From Oncomelania hupensis (Eukaryota > Mollusca > Gastropoda > Littorinimorpha > Pomatiopsidae), in assembly GCA_036898135.1 (NCBI GenBank), contig CM072515.1, positions 45,879,004-45,943,003 of the forward strand: 64,000 bases of DNA, given 5' to 3'. Below are positions 47,283-59,105 of this stretch, piece by piece. Position numbers and translations under genes: made by a program. The notes beneath the pieces were generated by a model. That model was not told the origin of the DNA. It worked only from the letters and a program-made list of their open reading frames with translations, and searched no databases. Numbering within the stretch: the stretch's first letter is position 1; every line of letters begins with the position of its first letter.

Positions 47283-48559
47283 ATAGTTGTGCGATATTTT
47301 TGTAAATAACAAGTGTAATGCCTTCAGTTCATTACCCGCTTCAGTCCTGTCAACTCGAGTACATTATTACTATATGAACACTGAAGCTAGAGCTAGGCCT
47401 ATTATGTAAAGAGTAGTGAGTTGGATGGGGAGGTTGAAAAGGGGAAAGGAGCCTTGCACACTGCTTACGTCGCTTCTACCCCATTTCAGCCGCTGGTTAC
47501 AGACAATGGGTTTCCTTGAAGTAATATTATAGGTCTTCGCATACACCGTCCTATCATAAGTGGAGAAGTGGAGACTTTACAGTCCATCATCACCCGGCGT
47601 AACAGTTAGGTAGGCTTTACGACCCGCATCAGAGATTAGGGGAGAGGCGGACGTAAGCCTCGCCAGTCTCAGCTACGCAGTGTGATGTTGGGTGTTTCTT
47701 TGTTTGTTTGTTTGTTGTTGTTGTTGTTGTTGTTGTTGTTAATTGTTCAATTTTAACAGTCAATCAGTGGCAAATATCCAAAGATACAAATAAAAGTAAT
47801 AAACGTGCAGCTAAAACGCTCGTGATCTTTACTGTATTTAATTAGCCTAATTTTGTAGTCTAAAGGTTATTATACTGCTGGAATCGATGTTTTTATGCAT
47901 ACATGAATCGATGTAAGTGCAGAAGTTTTGTAAGGGGGCTAAATAAATATAATATATCGAATTGTCCTGCACCCGTTACATGTAGTGCGAAGTTCATATA
48001 GAAATGATGGAAGTAAGTCAGTACAGGCCTGTAATTGAACTACTGTTCTATTGACTACAATATCACGGTACTTTTATAAGTGTTATGGTAGTTTGCATTA
48101 ATGTACGTGTTTATAACTGGATATATTTTCTGTTTTTAGATTACTATATAAGTGTTTGAACTATATAAGGGTTTGAACTTGTACTATACAACGCTACGTA
48201 CTGTGGTGTGGCAATAGAAGCCCATCATGAATTAAATGGCTGTATGTAATTCCTGTGATGGGTATTGGTAATACAGATTTTTTAAAAACTTAAATGAATT
48301 GAATCAGGTGGTTGGGTTAATGATGTATGCCTATTATTAGTATCCGAGTTGTGTGTGTATGTGCGCGTGTGTGTGTGTATGTGTGTGAATTAATATCTTA
48401 TGCTTTTAAAATATGCTTTTCGTGTTATGTTACGATGTTCTGTGCTCGTGTCAGTTCCTTCTTTGAGGTACTAAAGATGATGTATTGTGTGTTGTGGTTT
48501 GGTGTAGTATTCTGTTGTATTGTATTTTATATTGTATTGTATTAATTGTATGTGTTGTA
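47283..48559. other. No gene seen
   Basis: Unique sequence with a (GTTT)n/(GTT)n run at 47697-47740. No exon, RNA gene or element end recognised. Confidence 0.45.
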
Positions 48560-49224
48560 CAGGGATGGATTTAACCGGAAATTACCGGTATTTTACCGGT
48601 TTGAGAATAAAAATACCGGTTGAAAAAACAGTAGCCGGTAGAGCCTACCGGTTCTTATTTTGTTTGACTGGTTTCAAAAATAAAGAAAAAGAGAAAGAAA
48701 AACAAGAGAAATGAAGAGAGAGAGAGAGAGAGAGAGCGAGCCAGCCACGCTGATTATGTGTTTAAGGAGTGTAGAAGAGATGCCTGCGAATGCGTTCAGT
48801 AGCCTTGCCATATTCTTTGAGGTAATTAATACAGATTTATATAACATTGGCGGGCGCAAGGCTATCGTGAATACGGATAAATTAAACTCGCACTTTTCGA
48901 TTTTTTCTTCCCTCGTGCTCGTCAGTATGTATTGCGACAGTGGCAGATAGGCTAGTAATAATGAAGAAGCAAAATTCTCTTTTTTCATTTTTTGCTAGGG
49001 GGGGAGAGGGGCGGAACAAGAAGTTTATGTGAAGACGAAGATGTTTCTAATGAAACAGAAAGTGCATTAACAGAGTCGCCATCTACTTATATAAAATGGT
49101 GACGCATTATTAAGCTTTGCTATGGGTCGTACCGGTTTCCGTGACTGGCCTACCGGCTTGCGTTCGAGTGGGTTTGTTTACTGTGACGTCGTACCGGTTT
49201 TGCAAATCCCTAGGACGATCACTG
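48560..49224. mobile_element. Candidate non-autonomous hAT-like element
   Basis: A 665-bp segment starts CAGGGATGGATTTAACCGG and ends in CTG, flanked directly by GTTGTA on both sides (48554-48559, 49225-49230), a possible 6-bp target duplication. The right end contains ACCGGTTTTGCAAATCCCTA, whose reverse complement resembles the left terminus but sits 11 bp inside the proposed border. ACCGGT motifs are repeated at both ends. A 79-codon ORF inside is not recognised. Confidence 0.45.
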
Positions 49225-49839
<615 letters not shown>

Positions 49840-49842
49840 GTC

Positions 49843-50215
49843 TGGCATGTGCCTTACAGAAGAACAAGAAGTCTTGGATTTATGGACAGAGAACTGCTCT
49901 GACCCTTTACACTCACACACCAAATGGAGCAGTTCTAGCATGTCCCCACAGAGAAGAGGAAGAAACCCTCCCAATTCTCCGAGAAGTTGAGGCAGGAGTG
50001 CAATCACTGAAGAAGGGGAAGTCAGCGGGAGTGGACAACATATCCGTGGAATTGCTGCAAGCGGGAGGGGAAGCGATGATTGACGCCCTCACCATTATCT
50101 GTAACGATATCTGGCAGAGTGGAGATCATCGCTTCTCCTCCTGCTTGAAGCAATATTGTCCACTCCCGCTGACTTCCCCTTCTTCAGTGACTGCACTGCT
50201 GTCTCAACTAACTAG
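49843..50215 (+). pseudogene. LINE-B RT-domain fragment with inverted (palindromic) end
   Basis: The plus strand encodes the LINE-B region before the RT core: EEEETLPILREVEAGVQSLKKG, then KSAGVDNISVELLQAGGEAM and IDALTIICNDIWQ. From about 50127 the sequence turns back as the reverse complement of the same region (ATCATCGCTTCTCCTCCTGC, then TTGTCCACTCCCGCTGACTT), ending at 50207. The same junction (GCAGAGTGGRGATCATCGCTT) is found at 53684-53703 in another copy, so both derive from one inverted-duplication event. Confidence 0.85.
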
Positions 50216-50432
50216 CTAACTAACTAGCTAGCTAAATATGTTATGGTATACAGGTTATAATATTCATATTCAGTCATATCATTAAAAAGCAGCATTACGG
50301 CTAATGAAATCGGCATTGATGTCACTGTGTCGAAACATTGTGGCGACACATGCTGGGTATCTGACACCTATGTAGATCCTCAGTATGTACATTGCGTAAG
50401 GCCAACAAAATAAATAAATAAATTTTTAAAAC
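50216..50432. other. No gene seen
   Basis: Begins with short CTAG/CTAA repeats (50208-50232), then unique sequence up to a MITE. Confidence 0.4.
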
Positions 50433-50620
50433 GTCCGTTTACGATAACATAGTGGGGAAAAAAATAGGTAGACTTTGTTTCCTTTTTTTTCCCCCTAAAC
50501 CTTTTTCACTTTGGGTCCGATATTTTGGGGGGCATTTTATTTTTTTTTGCAGACGATCCCCCCCAAAAGTTTAGGATCGGGCCAAAAAGTTTAGGGTCGG
50601 TCGGGATACCGTAAACAGAA
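50433..50620 (+). mobile_element. MITE of the CTGTTTMCGGTA family, copy 2
   Basis: The left end GTCCGTTTACGATAACATAG and the right end GGTCGGTCGGGATACCGTAA-ACAG form imperfect inverted termini. Both ends match those of the copy at 4057-4291 in opposite orientation. The interior has poly-T, C-rich and G-rich runs and a duplicated AAAAGTTTAGG motif. No ORF. Confidence 0.65.
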
Positions 50621-50958
50621 TTTTTTTGGTTTGTTTGTTGTTGTTGTTGTGGGGGGTGGGGGAGGGAAGTGGGCTAATGTTTTCATCTCTTATATTGAGT
50701 AAACGCACGGCCAATACTCAGCTCAAATTATAGTCTTTGGTGTTAGTCCAGTTCGAAGATTAAGGTATATCGTTAATATGTTGATGTTGTGCACCTGTAG
50801 TTGTAGTCTCACGTTACAAAAGCGTCAGTTTTTCATACGTATAATAGAAGAATGAATTACATTAATTACTCTATTACCATATGAATCAATCCGATTACCA
50901 TTGCTAATTTTGAATAGCTCACTGCTCTAATAATGAGTGTCCACATAACAGACCATTT

Positions 50959-50959
<1 letters not shown>
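50621..50959. other. No gene seen
   Basis: TTG repeats at 50637-50650, a G run, then unique AT-rich sequence. Confidence 0.4.
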
Positions 50960-51044
<85 letters not shown>

Positions 51045-51098
51045 CATGATGATGATCATGATGATGATCATGATGATGATCATGATGATCATGATGAT
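50960..51098. repeat. (GAT)n with higher-order (ATCATGATGATG)n end
   Basis: About 85 bp of pure GAT repeats is followed by a 12-bp higher-order pattern in which every fourth unit is CAT (ATCATGATGATG), then a 9-bp version. The phase change is regular, suggesting a secondary expansion of a mutated block. Confidence 0.9.
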
Positions 51099-51301
51099 AT
51101 CTTTATACGATGTTTCGCGCGCGTACACGCTAGTTTATCTTCACTGGCACATTAAAGACCCCGATCAATCTGTCAATTGTAGGCCTACATATATAGGCCT
51201 ACATCATAATGTAACAGACTCAAACAGTGATTCAGTGGTCCATGGCGTTTGACAGTGCACAAGCGAGCATCCAGTTGGCGTCCTGGGCGACTTGATTTTC
51301 G

Positions 51302-51303
<2 letters not shown>

Positions 51304-51396
<93 letters not shown>

Positions 51397-51540
51397 AAAT
51401 ATTGAAAATGTTTTACAAACGATATGTATAGATGGTTCAGTTTTTATAACTTTATACCCCCCTCTCTTCCGCAAACAAAAACTTTTTTCTCTCACTCTCA
51501 CCCTCTCTCTCTGTCTGTCTGTCTGTCTGTCTGTCTGTAT
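51304..51540. repeat. (CT)n and (CTGT)n microsatellites
   Basis: CT repeats with one CA interruption at 51304-51393. A TCTC/CTGT tract lies at about 51490-51537. Confidence 0.9.
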
Positions 51541-52282
51541 GTCTGAGTCGTGAATTTTGTTGAGACGACAGCTGGAGCTATGATTAATAATACAGAATTA
51601 TTACGCCAATGTTCATGTCCTATATGGTTCGACTTTCAATCATAATTCCCAATATGTGACTGGGGATTTGTTCACAGGATTAGGACAGAGGATTAGGTTG
51701 CCTGCCTCTGTGGTAGGCTAAGATTTTAACATCGCCAGAATTGATTTTAACCCGCTAAAAAGTATTTAAACTGATACAATTTTCTATCGAAAGAAGGATT
51801 TAATTGGCTATAAACCGTCAGAAGAATTCAAACTGAGCGTGGTTTTGATCGGATTTTGGCCGACAAGCATTATACTCGATTATTTTTCTCAGAGTACTAA
51901 ACTGTCAAGTTAAATATTAGGCCCGCTAGAAGCATTCAAACTGATGCATTTTAAAACCCACCAACAAACAAACACACAAGTAAAGATTTTGCCTTAATTT
52001 TAATCAACAAGAAGTATTAGGTCTACATCTAAACGCTGGCCGAATTGAGAATCTGGCTCAAGCGGCATAAACAGTCAGCTTCCAAGGGTAAGATTGACTT
52101 CATGAATTCTATTATTTTATAAATATGTCCACAGTCATTTGGGTAAAGCAACTTTGTTAGTTGCATCTCTACAGCAATGTTATACAAATAGCATTAAAGG
52201 GCCCAGGATCACTCATTTCAGCACCACAAATCCTTTTCACGGTGAGTTTTGCCTGTTAACCGCCACTCTCACCCTACACATA
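51541..52282. other. No gene seen
   Basis: Unique AT-rich sequence up to the LINE-B 3' tail. Confidence 0.45.
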
Positions 52283-53170
52283 TTCATATCTTATCCTATC
52301 CTATCCCGTGACTCGAAGGTCTTTGGGGCACCATAGGTGATCGTTTAACCAGCGTACTCCATCTTTCTCTGTCCTCAGCAACCCTCATGGCTTCGCTCAG
52401 CGTGAAGTCAGTCATTTCTCGAATGTTGTCCTTCCACCTCTTTCTGTCTCCATCCTCTTCTGCCTCCTTGCACCTTGCCTTGCAGGATGGTCTTTGCAAG
52501 GCCTGATGCTCTGGTGACGTGGTCATACCATCGGAGTTTCAGTTTCTTCACCACTGTGAGCATGTCATCGTGTTGTCCAATGGCTTGTGTGATGGTCTGT
52601 CGGATTTCGTTCTTGGTGATGTGCTGGGTATTGGAAATGCCCAGAAGTCTTCTGTAGCACCTCATCTCCATGCCTTCTATTCTTCGTCGTAAATCTGCGG
52701 TGAGGGTCCATGTTTCGCAAGCGTATAGAAAGATGGAAATGACAAGGGAGCGCAGCAGCCTTACCTTGGAATGTAGACTGATGGTCCTGTCTTTCCAAAT
52801 GGGCTTCAACCTTGTCAGGGCCGCAGATGTTTGTGCGATCCTGGAGAGAACTTCCTGTCGGGACCCATTGTCTGATACAATGGCTCCTAAATATTTGAAG
52901 TTATGCACTGTGTTGATGGATTGGCCTTGACTTTAATGTCCATGTTGATGTCATTGGTGTTGTTGGTTATCATTTTGATCTTGTGTTCAGGTGTGATCCA
53001 CGGTTTCTTCTTTGGGCGATGCTTGCCAAGGATCTTAGTGGCGACAGCTGTCACAGCTGAGTTGAAGGTGGTGGTCATGGTGTTGAAATCTACTTCACCA
53101 GCTCCCAAAATGAGCAGTGATGCAAATTTCCCTCCAATTGTGGCTTGGAATATTTCTGTCACCTCCTTTT
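52283..53170 (-). pseudogene. LINE-B copy: 3' half plus endonuclease end, internally deleted
   Basis: On the minus strand the order is: the end of the endonuclease domain (TEIFQATIGGKFASLLIL, VATKILGKHRPKKKPWITPE), then a direct jump to the RT C-terminal region (KMITNNTNDINMDIKV, YLGAIVSDNGS, SIFLYACETWTL, MEMRCYRRLLGIS, LKLRWYDHVTRASGLA). The copy ends in the GGATA tail, seen as TATCC repeats at 52292-52305. The whole RT core is missing at the jump near 52983. Several frame breaks are present. At 53171 the sequence switches strand (next entry). Confidence 0.88.
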
Positions 53171-53910
53171 GGACCTGTGTGAAAAAAGAAGAGATATCAA
53201 AAAGATAAAGAACACCTCTCAGGGAGCTGATGCCTACCGAAAAATCAAAATTGACATCCGAAAAGGCATGCGCACAGCAAAGGAGAAATTAGTAGACGAT
53301 CAATGCCAGGAAATAGAGAACAGTCTGAACAAGAACAACAACAAGAAGGCCTACCAGACTGTGAATCGGCTGACAAGTGTTAAACAGCCCAAGGTCTCCA
53401 CGATCCAAAGCAAGTCTGGCCTTACAGAAGACCAAGAAGTCTTGGATTTATGGACAGAGTACTGCTCTGACCTTTAAAACCACACACCAAATGGAGACCC
53501 ATCAGTTCTAGCATGTCCCCACAGAGAAGAGGAAGAAACCCTCCCAATTCTCCGAGAAGAAGTTGAGGCAGCAGTGCAATCACTGAAGAAGGGGAAGTCA
53601 GCGTGAGTAAACAACATATCCGCCGAATTGCTGCAAGCGGGAGGGGAAGCGATGATTGACGCCCTCACCATTATCTGGCAGAGTGGGGATCATCGCTTCT
53701 CCTCCTGCTTGAAGCATTTCCGCGGGTATTTTGTCCACTCCCGCTGACTTCCCCCTCTTCAGTGACTGCACTGCTGTCTCAACTTCTTTTCGGGGAATTG
53801 GGAGGATTTCTTCCTCTTCTCTGTTCTGGGGACATGCTAGAACTGATGGGTCTCCGTTTGGTGTGTGGTTGTAAAGTTCATAGCAGTACTCTGTCCACAC
53901 ATTCAAGCAT
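53171..53910 (+). pseudogene. LINE-B inverted segment ending in a large palindrome
   Basis: The plus strand continues exactly the part of LINE-B that should follow PWITPE: KRRDIKKIKNTSQGADAYRK, then CQEIENSLNKNNNKKAYQT, LTEDQEVLDLWTEYCSDL and VEAAVQSLKKGKSA. From about 53688 to 53905 the sequence is the reverse complement of 53455-53657. The two arms of about 205-215 bp are separated by a spacer of roughly 30 bp (GACGCCCTCACCATTATCTG and beyond). The minus-strand arm is the better-kept one (WTEYCYELYNHTPNGDPSVL). The orientation switch at 53171 and the palindrome show at least two rearrangements. Confidence 0.85.
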
Positions 53911-53934
53911 TTTCAAATGCGTTTTCTTGGCGGT

Positions 53935-54560
53935 TTTGTGACTCGGCTTTCTCCTAACAAAACAAAAAGAAAACTTGGAACGACATGCCACATTATGAAT
54001 TATCTGCAGACAAAATATATTATTTTTGTTGTTTAACACTTGAAAGAATAATTAATATAGTTATCGGCTCAGCCAATTTTTTTAGATATAGCGCAAAACG
54101 TGTTTGGTAAATGGTTAAGCACACAGACCTTGACCTTTGAAAATGTTCAAACACAAATGATCTAACTTGGCAGTAGTTAAACTTAAAGTATCCGCAAAGT
54201 GAAAATGATGAATTTTGGTTTAGTTATTGTTGAGATAAAGCTAAATTTGGAACGACGGACCAACCTAATGACCGACAGCCAGACTGTCCCCTGAAGGATG
54301 GCCCGCGATTTGAAGAACCTATAATATTATAACCAAAATTCAACAAAATAGCTATATATAATTATATTGAGCAAAACGTGTTTATAAAAAAATAACTCCA
54401 GTGACATTGACCTCTGCGATAGAGCAAATATAATAGCACGGGAGGAAAGCCACTAGCAAGGTAGGTAGGTAATTTTCCAATGAAGTTTGATCAAAATCCG
54501 TTCAGTGGTTGTTGAGATAGGGCTTCCAAAGGACCGACTGATCGACCGACCGATCGGACG
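53935..54560 (+). repeat. Dispersed repeat of unknown class, copy 1
   Basis: Shares several blocks in the same order with 58690-59105: TGTGACTCGGCTTT with CCTAACAAAA near the start, CTCCAGTGACATTGACCTCT, GAGCAAATATAATAGCACGG-GAGG, and CAAAATCCGTTCAGTGGTT followed by GTTGAGAT and GGACCGAC. Non-coding, with the coherent look of a transposon end region, but no inverted termini were found. Confidence 0.6.
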
Positions 54561-54721
54561 ACATTTGGATCGTTCTGATCCCCCTCTTCCTTCCCCCGGC
54601 TATATTAAAGTATTTCCAGAAACACAATTTTCGTCGATACCCTAAAATGTATGCGAGCATAACACATTTTGGTAAAGCGACTATGGACACACCTAAAATT
54701 TAATAAAAGTTAATTACGCGA

Positions 54722-55065
54722 CAACACATCACCAACGACGAAGTCCGACAGACCATCACACAAGCCATTGGACAACACGATGACCTGCTCACAGTGGTGA
54801 AGAAACGGAAACTCCGATGGTATGGCCACGTCACCAGATCATCAGGCCTTGCAAAGACTATTCTGCAAGGCACAGTGCAAGGAGGTAGAAGAAGAGGGAG
54901 ACCGAAAAAGAGGTGGGAGGACAACATTCGAGAATGGACTGGTTTGACACTGAGCGAAGCCATCAGGGCTGCTTAGGACAGAGAAAGATGGAGTATGCTG
55001 GTTAAACGATCATATGTGGTGCCCCTACGACCTCCGGGTTACGGGACAGGATAGGATAGGATAGG
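54722..55065 (+). pseudogene. LINE-B 3'-end copy
   Basis: Plus-strand C terminus of the LINE-B RT protein: QHITNDEVRQTITQAIGQHD, then RKLRWYGHVTRSSGLAKTIL, GGRRRGRPKKRWEDNIREWT and SEAIRAA followed by a stop where other copies continue to VVPxRPP. It ends with GGGACAGGATAGGATAGGATAGG. 5' truncated at about 54720. Apart from the stop it is well preserved. Confidence 0.9.
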
Positions 55066-55121
55066 AATTACGCGGACTGAACGTTTCCCATTCATAATTA
55101 CAATAGTTCAATTGCTTCAAT

Positions 55122-55148
55122 TTAATTAATTAATTAATTAATTAATTA

Positions 55149-55230
<82 letters not shown>

Positions 55231-55412
55231 CATGCTTAATACGCGTTTTCCCCCCCAAAATAATTACCAATCAGTCTCAAACGCGGCGATATGTACCAAC
55301 ATGCACTATCACGTGTTACATACACTCTCACATGCACAATAAACACAATTATTACTCAAACATGTGCTGTAAAGGAATCGAACGTGGAGATCGCTATTAG
55401 AAGACGGACAGG
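55122..55412 (+). repeat. (TTAA)n, (AAT)n and GGATGC dispersed repeat
   Basis: TTAA repeats at 55122-55149 pass into an AAT tract to 55230. The dispersed repeat then reads GCATGCTTAATACGCGTTTT, CAGTCTCAAACGCGGCGATA, ACCAACATGCACTATCACGT and GAGATCGCTATTAGAAGACG. This is the longest single-unit copy of the family that was expanded to a minisatellite at 4332-4541. Confidence 0.75.
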
Positions 55413-55480
55413 AACTAAAATTTTTATTGTTCAAATTTAGTTATTCCCTTGCGCATATTAGTTAACAAGGGAGACCCCAG

Positions 55481-55731
55481 CAGGGCCGGACCTGGGAAAA
55501 GTCGAAGGAGGGGGGGGGGGGGGTGTTACAAATTCAGCGAAGGCGCGAAGCGCCGAGCCTTCTAGAGGGGCCCGGGAGCATGCCCCCCAGGGAAATTTTT
55601 TTTTCAACGATTCAAAATGGTGCAATCTGAACCTTGAAAAAGCCATTTGTGATGGTCTGGGACTTTGAGCTTTTTTAACAATTGAACTGACAAACTCTGG
55701 GGTACAAAAATTATCACCTGCCCCTCCCTTA

Positions 55732-55795
<64 letters not shown>

Positions 55796-57024
55796 TTTAT
55801 TTATCAGCAGAGATTTTGTGTATACTATTATTATTCACTACTTTTTGTTGATCGTTAACGGTATAAAGCTTTACATTGTAGTTTATGAACATCACCGCCC
55901 TGCTTTCACTTTCAGTCTTGCTGCACTAGGTTCCTCGGCATTATAACCATTTGTGAATTGTATCTTCTGGCAAAACAGTTCACTGCCTCTTTGAAGTCAA
56001 TATCAACATCCCTGGACCCTGTGCACTTTCAGTAAAGCAAATCCATTGAGTCTCTGTTGCCACATTGTAGAGCGCAGGTAGTTTTTCAAGTTGCGCAACT
56101 GACTGTTTGAACGCTCACACTCGGCAGTAGTGACAGGCAGGGTGCAAAGGTTCTTTAGCATGATGAACAGGTTGGGATAAAAATCCCTGTCACAATGTTT
56201 CAGTGCTTCTGATCTGATGCCGTGGATGGGATGATAGCTGTCGCATTCTCAGCAACACTTCGCCATTTGCAAACCCACCGTTGGTATTCTGCATCAAGAG
56301 TAGCGTTGTCTGGTAGGTCAGACTCCCACAACATTGCCAGTGTCTTCACCCCTTCTGGAACCTGCATGAAACCATCCTGGTTGTCTATTAAAGTGCTTGG
56401 CACCAGACAGAGACCATCAACTGCTAGGTCAGCATTTTTGAACCTCGAGTCAAGTTCGGTTGACGGGTGTTCCAAGAAAGGAATGGCAATGCTAGTCTTG
56501 AAATATTCTTCTGGAAAGGCCGCAGGTTGGTTGTCACGGAGAGTCTGTCGGGATGCTTGACGAGGAACAATAACATCAGTTTTCAAAGCATTTGCCATTT
56601 TGCTCAGGCAACGAACGCTGTGTTCATAATTATCAACTTAGCATCTTAATTAATATTTATAAAAAGTCGTTTTGGGGGGATTAGGGCAGTATCAAGGTGA
56701 AGGTGCTGGAAGAGGTTTGCGGCCAGAACAAGAAAATGTGGCTGCATTTACTAATTTAGGCTTAGGGGTTGGGTTACATGGTCGTTTCAACGCGAAAACG
56801 CTTTGGACGTTTCAACGGATCCCTTGAAATGGATTTCCGTTGAATTGTCTATAACTAACTCTTTGTACCTTGGACCAAAAGTGACTAAAAACTGCAATGT
56901 TTTAAAAACCATTTTTAAAAAATTGAAACTCTTTGCATTAAAGAAAATTCCCTTTTTTTTAGTTTGGAGGGGGGGGGGGGGGTGCCGGAACTCAGGTACC
57001 CCCCCCCCCCTGGGTCCGGCCCTG
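55481..57024 (-). mobile_element. hAT-type DNA transposon with decayed transposase
   Basis: The left end CAGGGCCGGACC (55481-55492) and the right end GGTCCGGCCCTG (57013-57024) are perfect 12-bp inverted repeats. CCCAG flanks both sides (55476-55480, 57025-57029), a possible 5-bp target duplication. Just inside the left end lie G runs, GGCGCGAAGCGCCGAGCC and GGGGCCCGGGAGCATGCCCC, typical of hAT subterminal regions in invertebrates. The transposase remnant at 55912-56640 runs on the minus strand. A (CA)n tract (55735-55790) sits inside. The classic hAT duplication is 8 bp, so the 5-bp reading needs checking against other copies. Confidence 0.75.
55912..56640 (-). pseudogene. hAT transposase C-terminal fragment (P52/ZMYM1-like)
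   Basis: The minus strand encodes the end of a hAT transposase related to the 52-kDa repressor/ZMYM1-like group. Order of motifs: SRQTLRDNQPAAFPEEYFKT, PFLEHPSTELDSRF, then a frame change, HCDRDFYPNLFIMLKNLCTL, PVTTAECERSNSQLRNLKNY, LRSTMWQQRLNGFALL, a second frame change, and DVDIDFKEAVNCFARRYNS before a stop at 55912. The PVTTAECERS...LR...LRSTM block is the hAT dimerisation region. At least two frameshifts and the missing N-terminal half make it non-functional. Confidence 0.82.
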
Positions 57025-58039
57025 CCCAGATTTCCCGTTAAAATCTTAAATAGATTTATAGTGCTTCAATCTTTGTATTTTTAAACCGGACATAGACCTC
57101 TTACACATTTTATTATTTAAGTTAATCTAATTTAAATTAAGTTAATACTGCAAATCCCATTCAGAATATCACAGTGGAGACACGTTAAGCCTAATAAACG
57201 CATAAACTATTAAATTCCTCTGCCACTTGGTAGTATAATTTTAATCGAGATAGCTATAGATTTGTAGGCGAGAAAATCGAAAACTTCGCATCTTTCACTC
57301 GTGTATTAACAGTACACGTAGGCTTCTTACAGACCAAAATTATATACGGAAACAATGAAGAAATCACAACAATCTATCAGAGCAGTTGTTATGTTTGTAA
57401 TAAAATAAAAGGAGGTGGACAGGGGAAAGAAGGGGTGGGGTTAAATAGGAATTTTTGTGTGTCGTGATACGGTCCCCAGGGTCAGCTTGTTACGGGCCCC
57501 GCAGAAACATTTAAATAATCTGGGGCACGTTACACTGAGCACATGGGTACCCTTTTATTTTGTACTAGTACTTACTTGTGCTTCTTCACTATAGATCTAG
57601 TCATTATGCCATTGTTTTCCATGAAGTTAAAAAAAGTGTACAATATCAGTTTTGTTGGATATCGATCCAACGGACTGCGTTTCTGTATTGTGTTTAGCAT
57701 ATTTCTCTCCAACGTAGTCACATTTTCGCTGAAATCAAGTTTCTTGAGTGAGTGTGCTTTAACAACAGGCCTAAATTACAAACAAAAAACACTGATAAGT
57801 GCAGAAACCATTCACAATCATAACTGAACTATCCTGTTTTTAATACGCTTCTGATTCTTTTTTTGTAATAACATTTTAGCCTTCTGGGTACAGAATCGGG
57901 CGTAACAACCGTCTGGGTACGCATATTGGGCGTAATTTGTCTCCATCGTGAATATTGAATATTCCTAGAGCTGCTTTCAATTTAATAATTTTCACACTAT
58001 TTTCGGCAAACCCCAATTCGCGTACCTGTTGCAAATAGC
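57025..58039. other. No gene seen
   Basis: Unique AT-rich sequence. A short near-repeat (CTTCTGGGTACAGAATCGGGCGTAA with CGTCTGGGTACGCATATTGGGCGTAA, not contiguous) lies at 57880-57935. Nothing coding recognised. Confidence 0.4.
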
Positions 58040-58150
58040 AAATAAAAATGAAATGAATTGTTCTTATATAGCGCCCTTACAGCTCAAAGTGCTGCTAAAG
58101 GGGCTGACAGAAAGCAGAATCTAAATCAAAACGCCAATTTAAAGTACGAG
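58040..58150 (-). repeat. Degraded 3' part of the V-SINE-like family
   Basis: AATTGTTCTTATATAGCGCC followed by CAGCTCAAAGTGCTGCTAAAG aligns with the reverse complement of the SINE 3' end at 43060-43100. Confidence 0.5.
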
Positions 58151-58689
58151 ACGCACTGTAAAGTGCCTCTGCAAACTGATTTGCAGATTTGTGTGTTTCT
58201 TGCACCAAAGAATATTAAGTTAACACTTTCTTTGCGTGTACATACCAATTATAAATTCGTTGGTCAACGTGTTCCCATTCATATCTGAATGCGGACTAAT
58301 GTTTCAATCTTATCAATGTCAAAACCGAACGTATGTATCTTATCTTTGCACCTAGGAACCCACAACCAAACGAATCTTAATTATTTATGTTTTGAATAGA
58401 AAGATGGACACGAATAGTAGATCTATCAGACAGTTAGCGTGGTTCATGATAGTTTATTTTTCTCAAACTTCAAACATATAATTAAAGAACAAAATGTGAA
58501 AACAGTTATCGAATTATCAAGTTGATAATATATCGTTTCTAGACTGAAACTGGTAGTGTACGCCTACCTCTTAAAGTATCTGTTAACACTGACCTACGTC
58601 AGTACGAATCATAATAAACTATAACAAGATGGCAAGCCAATCAAATGTATTTTCACCCACATAGCCGAAAATTAAGCATGTTCAAAAGT

Positions 58690-59105
58690 GTTAATTTTCT
58701 TGGAGATGTTGTGATTCGGCTTTATCCCAACGAAAACAACAAGAATATATGGAATAATAGGTCACGATCTAAACTAGGTTTTCAGTTATTCTTGAGGTAA
58801 GGCAAAAAGTGAGTTTTGTACAAAAAAAGTGAAATTCTGAGCGAATGACATACTGTCCGGCGACCGGGCCCATGAAAAAGTACCCGGATACCAAAAAACT
58901 CAACAAAATCGCTTCTGCCATTTTTGAGATATTGAGAAAAGCGTTTTTAGCAACAAAATGACTCCAGTGACCTTGGCCTTTGCGGCAGAGCAAATAGGAT
59001 GGCACGGGAGGCAGGTCACTAACCTAGGTAATATTCTTATAAAGTTTGGTCAAAATCCATTCAGTGGTTTTTGAGATATTACTTTCAACGGACCGACAAA
59101 CACCT
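58690..59105 (+). repeat. Dispersed repeat of unknown class, copy 2
   Basis: Colinear with 53935-54560: GTGATTCGGCTTTATCCCAACG, CTCCAGTGACCTTGGCCTTT, GAGCAAATAGGATGGCACGG-GAGG, CAAAATCCATTCAGTGGTTT and TTGAGAT with GGACCGAC. It lacks part of the first third of the other copy. Confidence 0.6.
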
